The notes under the pieces were generated by a model. The model was not told the origin of the DNA. It did no database searches and saw nothing but the letters and a program-made list of their open reading frames with translations. 64,000 nucleotides of DNA from Agrococcus sp. SL85 (GTDB lineage Bacteria; Actinomycetota; Actinomycetes; Actinomycetales; Microbacteriaceae): assembly GCF_026625845.1 (NCBI RefSeq), contig NZ_CP113066.1, positions 682,001-746,000 of the forward strand, read 5' to 3'. The translations under genes were made by a program, and so were the position numbers. Shown in pieces: positions 8,594-16,120 of this stretch (positions within the stretch are counted from its first letter, which is position 1; every line of letters starts with the position of its first letter).

Positions 8594-9820
8594 GTGGAGA
8601 CGACGACCCGACCGGACGCCGCGGCGAGCGCCGAGGAGCGGCTGCTGCAGGAGGCGCTCGGCGACGAGCTCGCGGGACCGCTGCGCGTCATCAGCCGCGA
8701 GCCGCTCGGCGCGGGCTCGCTCACGGGCATCGAGGAGCTCGCGCCGCAGCCGCGCCACTGGTACGTCGACACCTCCCGCCGAGCCGTCCCCGAGGAGACC
8801 GGGCTCGTGCTCGGCGATCCGGCGGCGCCCGAGGCGCGGATCTGGCTGCACCCCGCCGATCCGCGCCTCCCGGCGCTCGCGCCCGTGCTGTTCCCCGAGC
8901 CCGCCGCGGCCCTCATGGCGCGCCTGGGCGTCGCGATCGACCGCGCCCCGGAGCTGCTCGTCTACCGCGCCGGCAAGCGCGCGATGCTGCGGATGCGCGC
9001 CGAGGGCCGCGAGACGTACCTCAAGGTCGTGCGTCCCTCGCGCGCCGCGGCGATCGTCGGCCTCCACGAGTCGCTGCGCGCGGGCGGCGTGCCCGTGCCC
9101 GTCGTGACGGGCTGGTCGCCGCTCGGCATCGTGCTCACGGAGGCCGCCGCGGGCGAGCCGCTGCCGGCGCGCGTGCAGGACGCCGACCCCGCGGCCCTGC
9201 TCGACGCCGTCGAGCGCCTCCGCACCGCGATCGCGTCGGTCGGCACGGACCGGCGAGCCCGTGCCTCGCTCGCCGACCGGCACGAGTGGTACCGCGAGCG
9301 GCTCGCGCAGGCGCTCGAGCGCGCCAGGGCGGCCGGCGTGGCGTCGGTCGCCGTCGATGCCGTCGCAGCGCCGCTCGCCGCGCTCGAGCGGGCGATCGAC
9401 GCGGCGCCCGCAGCCGCCGTGATGGTGCCTGCCGAGGCGCTCCGCACGGTGCACGGCGACCTCCACATCGGCCAGCTCTTCGTCGAGGCGGACGACCCGA
9501 GCGCGCTCTCGGGCGTGATCGACGTCGACACGGCGGGCCTCGGCGACCCCGTCGACGACGCTGCCGCCCTCCTCGGGCACCTCGCCGCCTCCATCGCCCT
9601 CGCCGACGGCGATGCGGCGCGCGCCGCGGGCCTCCGCCGGCTGCTCGACGCGGGCGTCGAGCGCTGGCTCGCGCCCGATGCGCCGGACGCGCCGCGGCTC
9701 GCGCACCGGCTCGCGGTGCACGTCATCGCGCACGCGCTCGGGCCGCTCGAGCGCGGCGACGCCCGCGCCGCGGCGGCGACGCTCGAGGCGGGCGCCGAGG
9801 CGCTGAGGCTGCCGCGCTGA
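8594..9820 (+). CDS. Kinase-fold phosphotransferase (APH/choline kinase-like), paralogue 2
   Basis: The 408-residue paralogue of the protein at 5177 has the same HWYVDTSRRAVPEETG N-terminal segment, YLKVVRPSRA, catalytic loop HGDLHIGQ (about residue 287) and metal loop IDVDTAGLGDP. It phosphorylates an unknown small molecule. It is divergent from the sensor kinase gene, with a TGAGAG/CTCA repeat in the shared intergenic region, so the two-component system could control it directly. The GTG at 8594 is chosen because it matches the start of the first copy. GGAGG touches the GTG too closely to act normally, which suggests a leaderless start or one slightly downstream. The copies probably arose by duplication around the two-component genes. 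Confidence 0.75.
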   Translation: METTTRPDAAASAEERLLQEALGDELAGPLRVISREPLGAGSLTGIEELAPQPRHWYVDTSRRAVPEETGLVLGDPAAPEARIWLHPADPRLPALAPVLFPEPAAALMARLGVAIDRAPELLVYRAGKRAMLRMRAEGRETYLKVVRPSRAAAIVGLHESLRAGGVPVPVVTGWSPLGIVLTEAAAGEPLPARVQDADPAALLDAVERLRTAIASVGTDRRARASLADRHEWYRERLAQALERARAAGVASVAVDAVAAPLAALERAIDAAPAAAVMVPAEALRTVHGDLHIGQLFVEADDPSALSGVIDVDTAGLGDPVDDAAALLGHLAASIALADGDAARAAGLRRLLDAGVERWLAPDAPDAPRLAHRLAVHVIAHALGPLERGDARAAAATLEAGAEALRLPR

Positions 9821-9887
9821 GCCTGCCGCGCTGAGCCTGCACCGCTGCACGCTGCACGCCTGCCGTGGCCGCAGTCACGCCTCGGCA

Positions 9888-9905
9888 GATGAGAGTCCTC
9901 TCATC
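9888..9905. promoter_or_regulatory. Perfect inverted repeat GATGAGAG-TC-CTCTCATC (candidate two-component regulator site)
   Basis: Two perfect 8-bp arms are separated by TC, 43 bp before the ATG of the small acidic protein. A second CTCACC element follows about 20 bp downstream (9922-9927). A diverged copy of the whole 40-bp block lies before the next small-protein gene. No T-run follows, so it is not a typical terminator. Confidence 0.5.
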
Positions 9906-9948
9906 CGGCCCTCCTCGAGCCCTCACCGGGAGGGGCGAGGATCGCACC

Positions 9949-10342
9949 ATGGAGCGGAAGTGGATCCTCGGCGCGGCCGGCGCCCTCAGCATCGGCGCGA
10001 TCGCGCTCGGCGCCATGGGCGCCGCGAGCGCCATGACGGTGCGCGACGTCGGCGGCGCGCCCGTGCGCGGCGTGGAGCCTGCGCGGCACGGCCGAGCCGA
10101 CCATCTCGGCGCCGGCGCCCACGAGCTCGGCGACCGAGTCGCCCGCCCCCACGTCGCCGACGGGCTCCGACGCCCCCGAGCCCTCGTCGGCCCCGGCGGC
10201 CTCCGGCGGCCCCCAGCCGGTCCAGCCGCCCGCGCCCGTCGCGCCCGTCGAGGTCGACACCCCGGAGACGCCCGACGACGACGACGATGACGACGACAGC
10301 TCCGGCCACGGCTCGGGCGGCGACGACTCCGACGACGACTGA
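9949..10342 (+). pseudogene. Small exported acidic protein, frame-disrupted as sequenced
   Basis: The ATG at 9949 follows GGGAGGGGCGAGG. It begins MERKWILGAAGALSIGAIAL, a signal peptide or single-membrane anchor that resembles the N-terminus of the neighbour at 10451, and continues AMTVRDVGGAPVRG. After about residue 40 the open frame turns into Arg/His-rich nonsense and stops at 10290. In the +1 frame the sequence instead reads LRGTAEPTISAPAPTSSATE, a Pro/Ser/Thr stalk, and ends at 10342 in a run of eight Asp then SSGHGSGGDDSDDD. One extra base near 10065-10080 explains this. The intact product would be about 130 residues, exported, with an Asp-rich tail that could bind cations. Function is unknown. 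A paired gene and shared upstream repeat link it to the two-component locus. Confidence 0.6.
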
Positions 10343-10355
10343 GCGGGGCGCGGCC

Positions 10356-10371
10356 GTGAGAGCCCTCTCAC
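10356..10371. promoter_or_regulatory. Perfect inverted repeat GTGAGAG-CC-CTCTCAC (candidate two-component regulator site)
   Basis: This is the second perfect copy of the TGAGAG/CTCTCA repeat, about 80 bp before the ATG at 10451 and followed by a CTCACC element at about 10389-10394, as in the copy at 9888. About three quarters of the 40 aligned bases agree between the two blocks. Confidence 0.5.
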
Positions 10372-10450
10372 CGCCGCCTCCTCGCCGCCTCACCCGGGCC
10401 TGCGAGCGTGAGCGCAGGTCGACCCCGACCCCCATCACGAGGAGGACACC

Positions 10451-10975
10451 ATGAACCGCACCTGGATCGCCATCGGCACCGCGAGCGCCCTCAGCCTCGG
10501 CGCGATCGCCGCCGGCGCCGCCACCGTCGCCGGCGCCACCGAGCTCCGCGACGCGAAGGGCCGGGTGATCGACGACGCGTCGATCCGCGGCAGCCTGCTC
10601 GACCGCGGCGCGGTCGTGCTCTCCGCGACCGGCAGCGACGACGGCCAGGTCATCACGGCGCCGACGCCCTCGACGGCCCCGACCGCGCCCTCGGCCAGCG
10701 CCGCGCCCTCGCCCTCGGCCTCCCCCGCGACTCCCGCGCCGACGCAGCAGGCCGACTCGAGCCCCTCGGCGCAGACGCCCCCGACGGCCACGACGGCGCC
10801 CACCGCCCCGACGCCCGCCTCGGTGCCGACGCCCGCGAGCCCGGTGTCGGCCCAGACGCCGCCGTCGCCCGTGTCGGCGCAGACGCCGCCGTCGCCGGTC
10901 TCGGCGCAGACGCCGCCGACGCCCGCGTCGCCCGTCTCGCCGGTCTCGCCCGTCAGCCCGGTCTCGAACGACTGA
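10451..10975 (+). CDS. Small exported Pro/Ser/Thr/Ala-rich protein
   Basis: The 174-residue protein of unknown function starts with a signal-like segment MNRTWIAIGTASALSLGAIA and then ELRDAKGRVIDDASIRGSLL, a short globular part resembling its neighbour. From about residue 75 it is a disordered wall-spanning-type stalk with three repeats of PSPVSAQTP and a terminal SPVSPVSPVSPVSND. There is no LPXTG motif. It is paralogous at the N-terminus to the small acidic protein upstream and has the same inverted repeat in its leader. The start is fixed by a GAGGA ribosome site at 10440-10444. A rho-independent terminator follows at 11002. Possibly an envelope accessory factor controlled by the nearby two-component system. 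Confidence 0.7.
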   Translation: MNRTWIAIGTASALSLGAIAAGAATVAGATELRDAKGRVIDDASIRGSLLDRGAVVLSATGSDDGQVITAPTPSTAPTAPSASAAPSPSASPATPAPTQQADSSPSAQTPPTATTAPTAPTPASVPTPASPVSAQTPPSPVSAQTPPSPVSAQTPPTPASPVSPVSPVSPVSND

Positions 10976-11001
10976 TCGCTCGCGCCCGACCCGACCGACC
11001 C

Positions 11002-11034
11002 GCAGCGCCCCGCCTCGTGACGGCGGGGCGCTGC
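11002..11034 (+). terminator. Strong hairpin terminator
   Basis: The left arm GCAGCGCCCCGCC pairs perfectly over 13 bp with the right arm at 11022-11034 around a 7-base loop. It lies 27 bp after the stop at 10975 and before the MarR promoter. Confidence 0.7.
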
Positions 11035-11068
11035 GCTGCGTCGCGCCGTGGTCGGCGGACCAGATCGT

Positions 11069-11083
11069 TTGGTAGACTAACGA
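11069..11083. promoter_or_regulatory. MarR operator overlapping a leaderless -10 element
   Basis: The imperfect palindrome TTGGTAGACTAACGA is centred on TAG-A-CTA, typical of MarR sites. It contains the -10 hexamer TAGACT (11073-11078), 6 bases before the ATG at 11085. Binding here would block the polymerase, giving simple autorepression of the MarR-MFS operon. Confidence 0.55.
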
Positions 11084-11084
11084 C

Positions 11085-11504
11085 ATGCCCACGATCGCCC
11101 TCGCCGACAGCCTCCGCGTCGCGACCGCGCGCCTCTCGCGCCGGATGCGCCGCGAGCGCGTCGACGAGAACCTCGCGATCCACCACCTCTCGGCGCTCGG
11201 CGCCATGCAGCAGCTCGAGGAGCCCACGCTCGCGCGCATAGCCGCGCTCGAGGGCGTCAAGCCGCCGAGCATGGTGAAGACGCTGCAGCACCTCGAGTCG
11301 CTCGGCTACGTCGAGCGCAGCGACCACCCGAGCGACGGCCGCATGGTCGTGCTCCGCATCAGCGAGAAGGGCGAGGCGATGATCGCCGAGGCCCGCGAGC
11401 GCCGCAACCTCGCCCTCGCCGCCGCGATCGACGCGCTCGACCCGCACGACCGGGCCACCCTCGAGCGGGCCGTCCCCATCCTGGCGAGGCTCGCCGAGGC
11501 ATGA
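11085..11504 (+). CDS. MarR family transcriptional regulator of the adjacent MFS pump
   Basis: The winged-helix regulator has 139 residues. ARIAALEGVKPPSMVKTLQHLESLGYVER is the recognition helix region, and SDHPSDGRMVVLRISEKGE is the wing. It starts at an ATG directly behind TAGACT, so the message is probably leaderless and the gene is likely autorepressed through the palindrome at 11069. It overlaps the MFS gene by ATGA, the usual local repressor-pump arrangement in which a toxic substrate releases the repressor. The inducer is unknown. Confidence 0.88.
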   Translation: MPTIALADSLRVATARLSRRMRRERVDENLAIHHLSALGAMQQLEEPTLARIAALEGVKPPSMVKTLQHLESLGYVERSDHPSDGRMVVLRISEKGEAMIAEARERRNLALAAAIDALDPHDRATLERAVPILARLAEA

Positions 11505-12766
11505 TGTTCCGCAGCCTCCGGCTCTTCAACTACCGCACCTGGTTCGTCGGCGCCCTCATCTCGAACGTCGGCGCCTGGATGCAGGGCACCGCGCTGTCGT
11601 GGACCGTGCTCACGATCCTCACGATGAACGACGCGACGGCCGTCGGCATCAACATGGCGCTGCAGTTCGGCCCGCAGCTGCTGCTCGTGCCCATCACGGG
11701 CTACCTGGCCGACAAGTACGACCGGCGGAAGATCCTGCTGTGGACGCAGAGCCTCCTCGGCGTCCTCGCCCTCGCGCTCGGCATCATCGTCGTCACGGGG
11801 CTCGTGGAGCTGTGGATGGTGCAGGTCTTCGCGCTCGCCTTCGGCACCGTGCAGGCGTTCGACACCCCCGCCCGCCAGGCCTTCGTCTCGGAGATGGTCG
11901 GCAAGGAGGACATCGCGAACGCCGTCGCGCTGAACTCCGCCTCGTTCCACGGCGCGCGGCTCATCGGCCCGGCCGTCGCGGGCCTCCTCATCGCCTTCCT
12001 CGCGCCCGGCCCCGTCTTCCTCATCAACGCGGCCACGTTCCTCGCGATGATCGTCGCGCTGCTGCGGATGCGGGTGTCCGAGCTGCAGCCGAGCCCGCGC
12101 GGGGCGAAGGGCCTCGGCGACATCGTGCAGGGCTTCCGCTACGTGCGCCGCCGCGACGACCTGCTCGTCGTGTTCGTCATGGCGTTCATCCTCGGCACCT
12201 TCGGCCTCAACTTCCCCATCTACATCTCGACGATGACGAGCGTGGAGTACCTGGCCGACGCCGACGTCTTCGGCATCCTCTCCTCCGCGATGGCGATCGG
12301 CTCGGTCTCGGGCGCGCTGCTCGCGGCGCGCGCCGAGCGGCCGCGGTGGACGCTCGTGATCGGCGGCCTCGGCGCGTTCTCGGTGGTGTGCGCGCTCGCC
12401 GCCTGGAGCCCGCACATCATCGTCTTCGGCGTCGCGCTCGCGCTCGCGGGCTTCACGGCGCAGCTCTTCATGACGAACGCGAACGCGACGGTCCAGCTCA
12501 CCTCCGCGCCGGAGGTCCGCGGCCGCGTCATGGCGCTGTACGGCGCCGTGTTCATGGGCGGCACGCCCATCGGCGCCCCCATCGTCGGCTGGGTGGCCGA
12601 CGAGTTCGGTCCGCGCTGGGGCATCATGGTCGCCTCGATCACGTGCCTCCTCGCCTTCGTGATCGGCGCCATCTGGTGGGCGCGCGCCCGGCGCGCCGAC
12701 CGCATGAGCCGCACGGGCACGCTGACCCTCGGCTCGCCCACCGAGTCCGTCGACATCGTGCGCTGA
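11501..12766 (+). CDS. MFS transporter (MFS_3/EntS-like drug or siderophore exporter)
   Basis: The 421-residue protein has 12 predicted membrane segments and belongs to the DHA3/EntS branch of MFS. It begins FRSLRLFNYRTWFVGALISN, typical of MFS_3, and has the signature GYLADKYDRRKIL after TM2 and RQAFVSEMV with DIANAVALNSASFHGARLIGPA in the first half. It likely exports drugs or a siderophore-like compound by proton antiport. Two ATG codons (11501 and 11504) are available; the first overlaps the MarR stop. Co-transcribed with and probably repressed by that MarR protein. Confidence 0.87.
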   Translation: MMFRSLRLFNYRTWFVGALISNVGAWMQGTALSWTVLTILTMNDATAVGINMALQFGPQLLLVPITGYLADKYDRRKILLWTQSLLGVLALALGIIVVTGLVELWMVQVFALAFGTVQAFDTPARQAFVSEMVGKEDIANAVALNSASFHGARLIGPAVAGLLIAFLAPGPVFLINAATFLAMIVALLRMRVSELQPSPRGAKGLGDIVQGFRYVRRRDDLLVVFVMAFILGTFGLNFPIYISTMTSVEYLADADVFGILSSAMAIGSVSGALLAARAERPRWTLVIGGLGAFSVVCALAAWSPHIIVFGVALALAGFTAQLFMTNANATVQLTSAPEVRGRVMALYGAVFMGGTPIGAPIVGWVADEFGPRWGIMVASITCLLAFVIGAIWWARARRADRMSRTGTLTLGSPTESVDIVR

Positions 12767-12842
12767 GCCGCGTCGCATCCGCTTCGCACCGCCGCCACAG
12801 GCGGCGCCGCTACCGTGGGCGCCGCGCTGGGGAGGTGCATGG

Positions 12843-13319
12843 ATGACGCAGCACGATGTCGAGTCCGTCTGGGACTACCCGAGGCCGCCGCGCGTGGAGC
12901 CGACCGACGAGCACGTGCGGGTCGTGCTCGGCGGCACGGTCATCGCCGAGACGCGCAGCGCCCTCAGGGTGCTCGAGACGAGCCATCCGCCCACCTACTA
13001 CCTGCCGCGCGAGGCCTTCGTGCCCGGCTCGCTCGAGCCCGCGCCCGGCGCGAGCATGTGCGAGTTCAAGGGGCGCGCCTCCTACCTGACGGTGCGCGGC
13101 GGCGAGCGCGCCGAGCAGGGCGCGGCATGGACGTACCCGCTGCCGCAGCCCGGCTTCGGGGCGCTCGCCGGCCACATCGCGCTCTACCCCGGGCGCATGG
13201 ACCGGGTGGAGGTCGACGGCGAGGTCGTGCGACCTCAGGAGGGCGACTTCTACGGCGGCTGGATCACCTCGCGCGTGCAGGGGCCCTTCAAGGGCGCTCC
13301 CGGCACGCGCGGCTGGTGA
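12843..13319 (+). CDS. DUF427 domain-containing protein
   Basis: The 158-residue DUF427 protein is a small beta-rich fold common in actinobacteria, with no established biochemical role. Family features are VVLGGTVIAETRSALRVLET, then SHPPTYYLPREAF, CEFKGRASYLTV and a closing GDFYGGWITSRVQGPFKG. The ATG at 12843 follows GGGGAGG, and a TACCGT -10-like hexamer is at about 12812. It converges on the TauE gene with only 4 bp between the stops. Probably a free-standing gene. Confidence 0.85.
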   Translation: MTQHDVESVWDYPRPPRVEPTDEHVRVVLGGTVIAETRSALRVLETSHPPTYYLPREAFVPGSLEPAPGASMCEFKGRASYLTVRGGERAEQGAAWTYPLPQPGFGALAGHIALYPGRMDRVEVDGEVVRPQEGDFYGGWITSRVQGPFKGAPGTRGW

Positions 13320-13323
13320 GCGC

Positions 13324-14178
13324 CTAGGCGCGGTCGGCCTCGGGCGACGCCTGGCTCGCCCGCTCGGCCTTCGCCGTGCGGCCGGCCTGCACGGCCTCGA
13401 CGACGAGCCGCACGATGAGCACCACGAGGAACGCGGCGAACACGATCGAGGCCGTCTGCGGGTCGAGCGCGGCCGCGAGCGCCGCGCCGAGCGCGGTCGT
13501 GACGCAGGCAGACACGCCCACGAGGCCCGCGCCGACGAGGTCGACGTTCTTGCGCCGCAGGTTGCCGATCGTGCCCGAGAGCGCGGTGGGGATCATCATC
13601 GCGAGCGAGGTGCCCTTGGCCACGAGATCGCTCTGCCCGAACAGCAGGATGAGCATCGGCACCACGACGATGCCGCCGCCGACGCCGAGGATGCCCGAGA
13701 GCACGCCGGTGACGAAGCCGAGCGCGACGAGGCCCACGACGGGCCAGGCCGTGAGCGCGAGCTCGGCCTCCCGCGAGGGCACGGCGAGGAAGAGGTTGAC
13801 GGCCACGACCGCGAGGAAGGCGATGAACGCCCAGCGGATCACGCCCACCGGCAGCCGGTGCAGCAGCCACGCGCCCACCTGCGCGCCCACGACGGAGCCC
13901 ACGACGAGGATGAGCGCGATGAGCCAGTCGACGTGCCCGCCCACGGCGTAGGAGGCGACGCCGACGAGCGCCGAGGGCACGATCGCCGCGAGCGAGGTGC
14001 CGGAGGCGCGCTTGCGCTCGACGTGCGCGAGCAGCACGAGCAGCGGCACGATGACGATCCCGCCGCCGATGCCGAACAGCCCCGACAGGAAGCCCGCCAG
14101 CAGGCCGATGGTCACGTAGGCCCAGATCGGCCGCCGCTGGGGGGTCTCGTGCTGGGGGGTCTCGAGGTCGTCGCTCAC
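13324..14178 (-). CDS. Sulfite exporter TauE/SafE family membrane protein
   Basis: The TauE/SafE family permease has 284 residues and about 8 membrane segments in two repeats, each with the glycine-rich motif (GLFGIGGGIVIVPLL in the first, GVGGGIVVVPMLILLFG in the second). These proteins export sulfite, sulfoacetate or other small anions; the substrate here is unknown. The GTG start overlaps the LtrA stop by 4 bases (GTGA), so it is coupled to the ltrA-like gene. A longer open frame upstream is only a shadow of LtrA. The C-terminal 25 residues are charged and cytoplasmic. Confidence 0.85.
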   Translation of the reverse strand: MSDDLETPQHETPQRRPIWAYVTIGLLAGFLSGLFGIGGGIVIVPLLVLLAHVERKRASGTSLAAIVPSALVGVASYAVGGHVDWLIALILVVGSVVGAQVGAWLLHRLPVGVIRWAFIAFLAVVAVNLFLAVPSREAELALTAWPVVGLVALGFVTGVLSGILGVGGGIVVVPMLILLFGQSDLVAKGTSLAMMIPTALSGTIGNLRRKNVDLVGAGLVGVSACVTTALGAALAAALDPQTASIVFAAFLVVLIVRLVVEAVQAGRTAKAERASQASPEADRA

Positions 14179-15410
14179 CCACCCATCCTGCCGTGCTCGT
14201 GCGCCTCCACGGGCGCGCGCACCACGAGCACCGCCACGACGAGCGCGAGGATGATCGCCGTGACGGCCACGGGGAACGGCAGCACCGGGTCGAGCAGCAC
14301 GAGCAGCGCGCCCGTCGGCACGGCGACGTTCACGACGCGGTCGCCCTGGTGGCGCAGCGCGATCCACCAGACGCCGAGCACGAAGACCGCGATCGGCACC
14401 GTGACGGTGAAGGAGGCGGCGAGCGGGTCGAGCGCCGACTCGCCCGTGAGCACGTCGATCTCGACCTCGATGCCGGCCGAGAGCGCGCCGGCCGCGGCGA
14501 AGACGAGGAAGTGCGTGTAGCCGTAGACGAGCGAGGCGGCGAAGCCGTCGATGGCGCGGTGGTGCGGCGGCCAGAAGTAGATCCACCACAGCGCGCACGT
14601 GACCGCGAGCGCGAGCACCGCGATCCAGAGCAGCGGCCCGAGCTCCTGCACGGTCTCGAGCGCCTCGACCACCGCGTTCGCGGAGGCGAGCAGGCTCTCG
14701 CCGAGCAGGATGAGGCTGAAGAGGCCGAAGCGCTCGGTGATGTGGTGCGGATGCCACGGCGTGCGCCCGCGCCGCTCGGCGACGAGCGGCACGGCCAGCT
14801 CGACGCCGATGAGCACGACGAACGCGACCGGCGTGAGGCCGTCGGGCAGCAGCAGCGAGAGCAGCCACAGCACCTGGGCGGCGCCGATGCCGCCCGCGTA
14901 CAGGCGCGCGGCCCGGCCCTCCTCGCCGCCTGCACGGGAGGCCCGCAGCCACTGGGCGATCATCGCGACGCGCATGACGACGTAGGCGAGGATGAGGATC
15001 GTCGCGTCGCCCTCCTCGAACATCGGCTTGATGCCGGCCGCGAGCACGAGCACGCCCGCCATCTGCACGAAGGTCAGCACGCGGTAGAGCCAGTCGTCGG
15101 TGCCGAACGACGTGGCGAACCACGTGAAGTTCATCCACGCCCACCAGATGCCGAAGAAGATGGCGCCGTAGGCCAGGAGGCCCTCGACGACGTGGCCGTC
15201 GCTGAGGGCGTGGTGCAGGTTCACGGCCGCGATGCTCACGGCGACCACGAAGACGAGGTCGAAGAACAGCTCGAGCGGCGTGGCGGTGCGGCCCAGCTCC
15301 TCGGGGTCGCGCGGCCGCATGCGCAGCAGCCGCAGGCGCCCGTGCTCGCCCGCCCGCTCGACCCTCGGGGCGCCGTCGGCGCTGTCGCCGACGTGGTTCG
15401 ACTGGCTCAT
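14175..15410 (-). CDS. ltrA: Low temperature requirement protein A (LtrA) family membrane protein
   Basis: The 411-residue polytopic protein has about 10 membrane helices. The family signature ELFFDLVFVVAVSIAAVNLHH follows an N-terminal basic tail, with WWAWMNFTWFATSFGTDDW and HHITERFGLFSLILLGESL further on. LtrA was first described in Listeria as needed for growth in the cold; the molecular role is not known. The ATG at 15408-15410 is preceded at 6 bases by TACGCT, indicating a leaderless transcript. It overlaps the downstream TauE/SafE gene. Confidence 0.85.
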   Translation of the reverse strand: MSQSNHVGDSADGAPRVERAGEHGRLRLLRMRPRDPEELGRTATPLELFFDLVFVVAVSIAAVNLHHALSDGHVVEGLLAYGAIFFGIWWAWMNFTWFATSFGTDDWLYRVLTFVQMAGVLVLAAGIKPMFEEGDATILILAYVVMRVAMIAQWLRASRAGGEEGRAARLYAGGIGAAQVLWLLSLLLPDGLTPVAFVVLIGVELAVPLVAERRGRTPWHPHHITERFGLFSLILLGESLLASANAVVEALETVQELGPLLWIAVLALAVTCALWWIYFWPPHHRAIDGFAASLVYGYTHFLVFAAAGALSAGIEVEIDVLTGESALDPLAASFTVTVPIAVFVLGVWWIALRHQGDRVVNVAVPTGALLVLLDPVLPFPVAVTAIILALVVAVLVVRAPVEAHEHGRMGG

Positions 15411-15416
15411 GGCGCG

Positions 15417-15422
15417 AGCGTA
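15417..15422 (-). promoter_or_regulatory. -10 element (TACGCT) of leaderless ltrA
   Basis: TACGCT lies 6 bases before the ATG at 15410. The 15 bases up to the ATG are nearly identical to those before the next gene at 16065. Confidence 0.5.
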
Positions 15423-15438
15423 GCCCCGCGCCGTGGGA

Positions 15439-16065
15439 TCAGGCCCTCGGCGAGAGGATGCGGGCGGCGAGGCGCCAGGTGAGGATGCCGGCGGCGGTGC
15501 ATGCGACGGCGAGGATCGCGACGCCGCTGACGACGCCGCCGAGCATCTGGGGGAGGATCTGCAGCGCGACCTGCGCCGCCTGCGCCGCGTCAGCGCCTCC
15601 GTACCCACCGAACCCGACGTGCCAGCCGATAGGGGCGATCGCCGTCACGATCGCTGCCGCGGCCGTGCCGAGCAGCGCGGCGAGCACTGAGCCCAGCATC
15701 GTCGTGGCGGTCGGACGCGGCACCCCCGCTCCGGCGAGCATGCGTGCGCTGGCGAAGACGCCCGCGACGGCCAGCACGAGGCCGAGCAGCGCGATGGCCG
15801 CGAGTGAGGCACCCGGGCCCGTGGCGAGCCAGGCGCCGAGCAGCGCGACCTGGGTCGGGCCGACCGCGCCGGGCTCGGGAGCGCCGATCGATGCTGCCAT
15901 CGACAGCGACGCGATCGACAGGCTGGAGGCCGCGTACGTCGCTGCGACGCCCGTCCACAGCATCCCGCCGCCGAGCGCGCCGGCGCGGTGCGCGGCACGG
16001 ACGACGGCGGGGTCGAGGCGTCGGGCGGCGGGCTCGGGCACGCCGTCGGCGCTCGCGGAGGTCAT
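15439..16065 (-). CDS. Hypothetical four-helix membrane protein
   Basis: The 208-residue Ala-rich membrane protein of no recognised family has four hydrophobic segments at roughly residues 33-57, 70-105, 118-142 and 172-200. A GWHVGFGGYGGADAAQ loop lies before the last helix. The N-terminal 28 residues are polar. The ATG at 16063-16065 is preceded at 6 bases by TATGCT, a leaderless arrangement copied almost exactly from that of ltrA. It lies 28 bp upstream of ltrA on the same strand, so it may be read with it. I cannot assign a function. Confidence 0.65.
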   Translation of the reverse strand: MTSASADGVPEPAARRLDPAVVRAAHRAGALGGGMLWTGVAATYAASSLSIASLSMAASIGAPEPGAVGPTQVALLGAWLATGPGASLAAIALLGLVLAVAGVFASARMLAGAGVPRPTATTMLGSVLAALLGTAAAAIVTAIAPIGWHVGFGGYGGADAAQAAQVALQILPQMLGGVVSGVAILAVACTAAGILTWRLAARILSPRA

Positions 16066-16071
16066 GGCGCG

Positions 16072-16077
16072 AGCATA
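16072..16077 (-). promoter_or_regulatory. -10 element (TATGCT) of leaderless membrane protein gene
   Basis: TATGCT with a 6-base gap CGCGCC precedes the ATG at 16065. Confidence 0.5.
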
Positions 16078-16120
16078 GGGTGCCGCGCCGAACGCGGCCT
16101 CCGGGGGATCCCCGACCGGG

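Noticed and set aside
5177..9820. Aminoglycoside resistance genes
   Set aside because: Only the generic kinase fold motifs match; sequence and context give no support for antibiotic modification.
9888..9905. Rho-independent terminator for the second phosphotransferase
   Set aside because: No T-run, a 2-base loop, and the same repeat recurs ahead of other genes, so a protein-binding site fits better.
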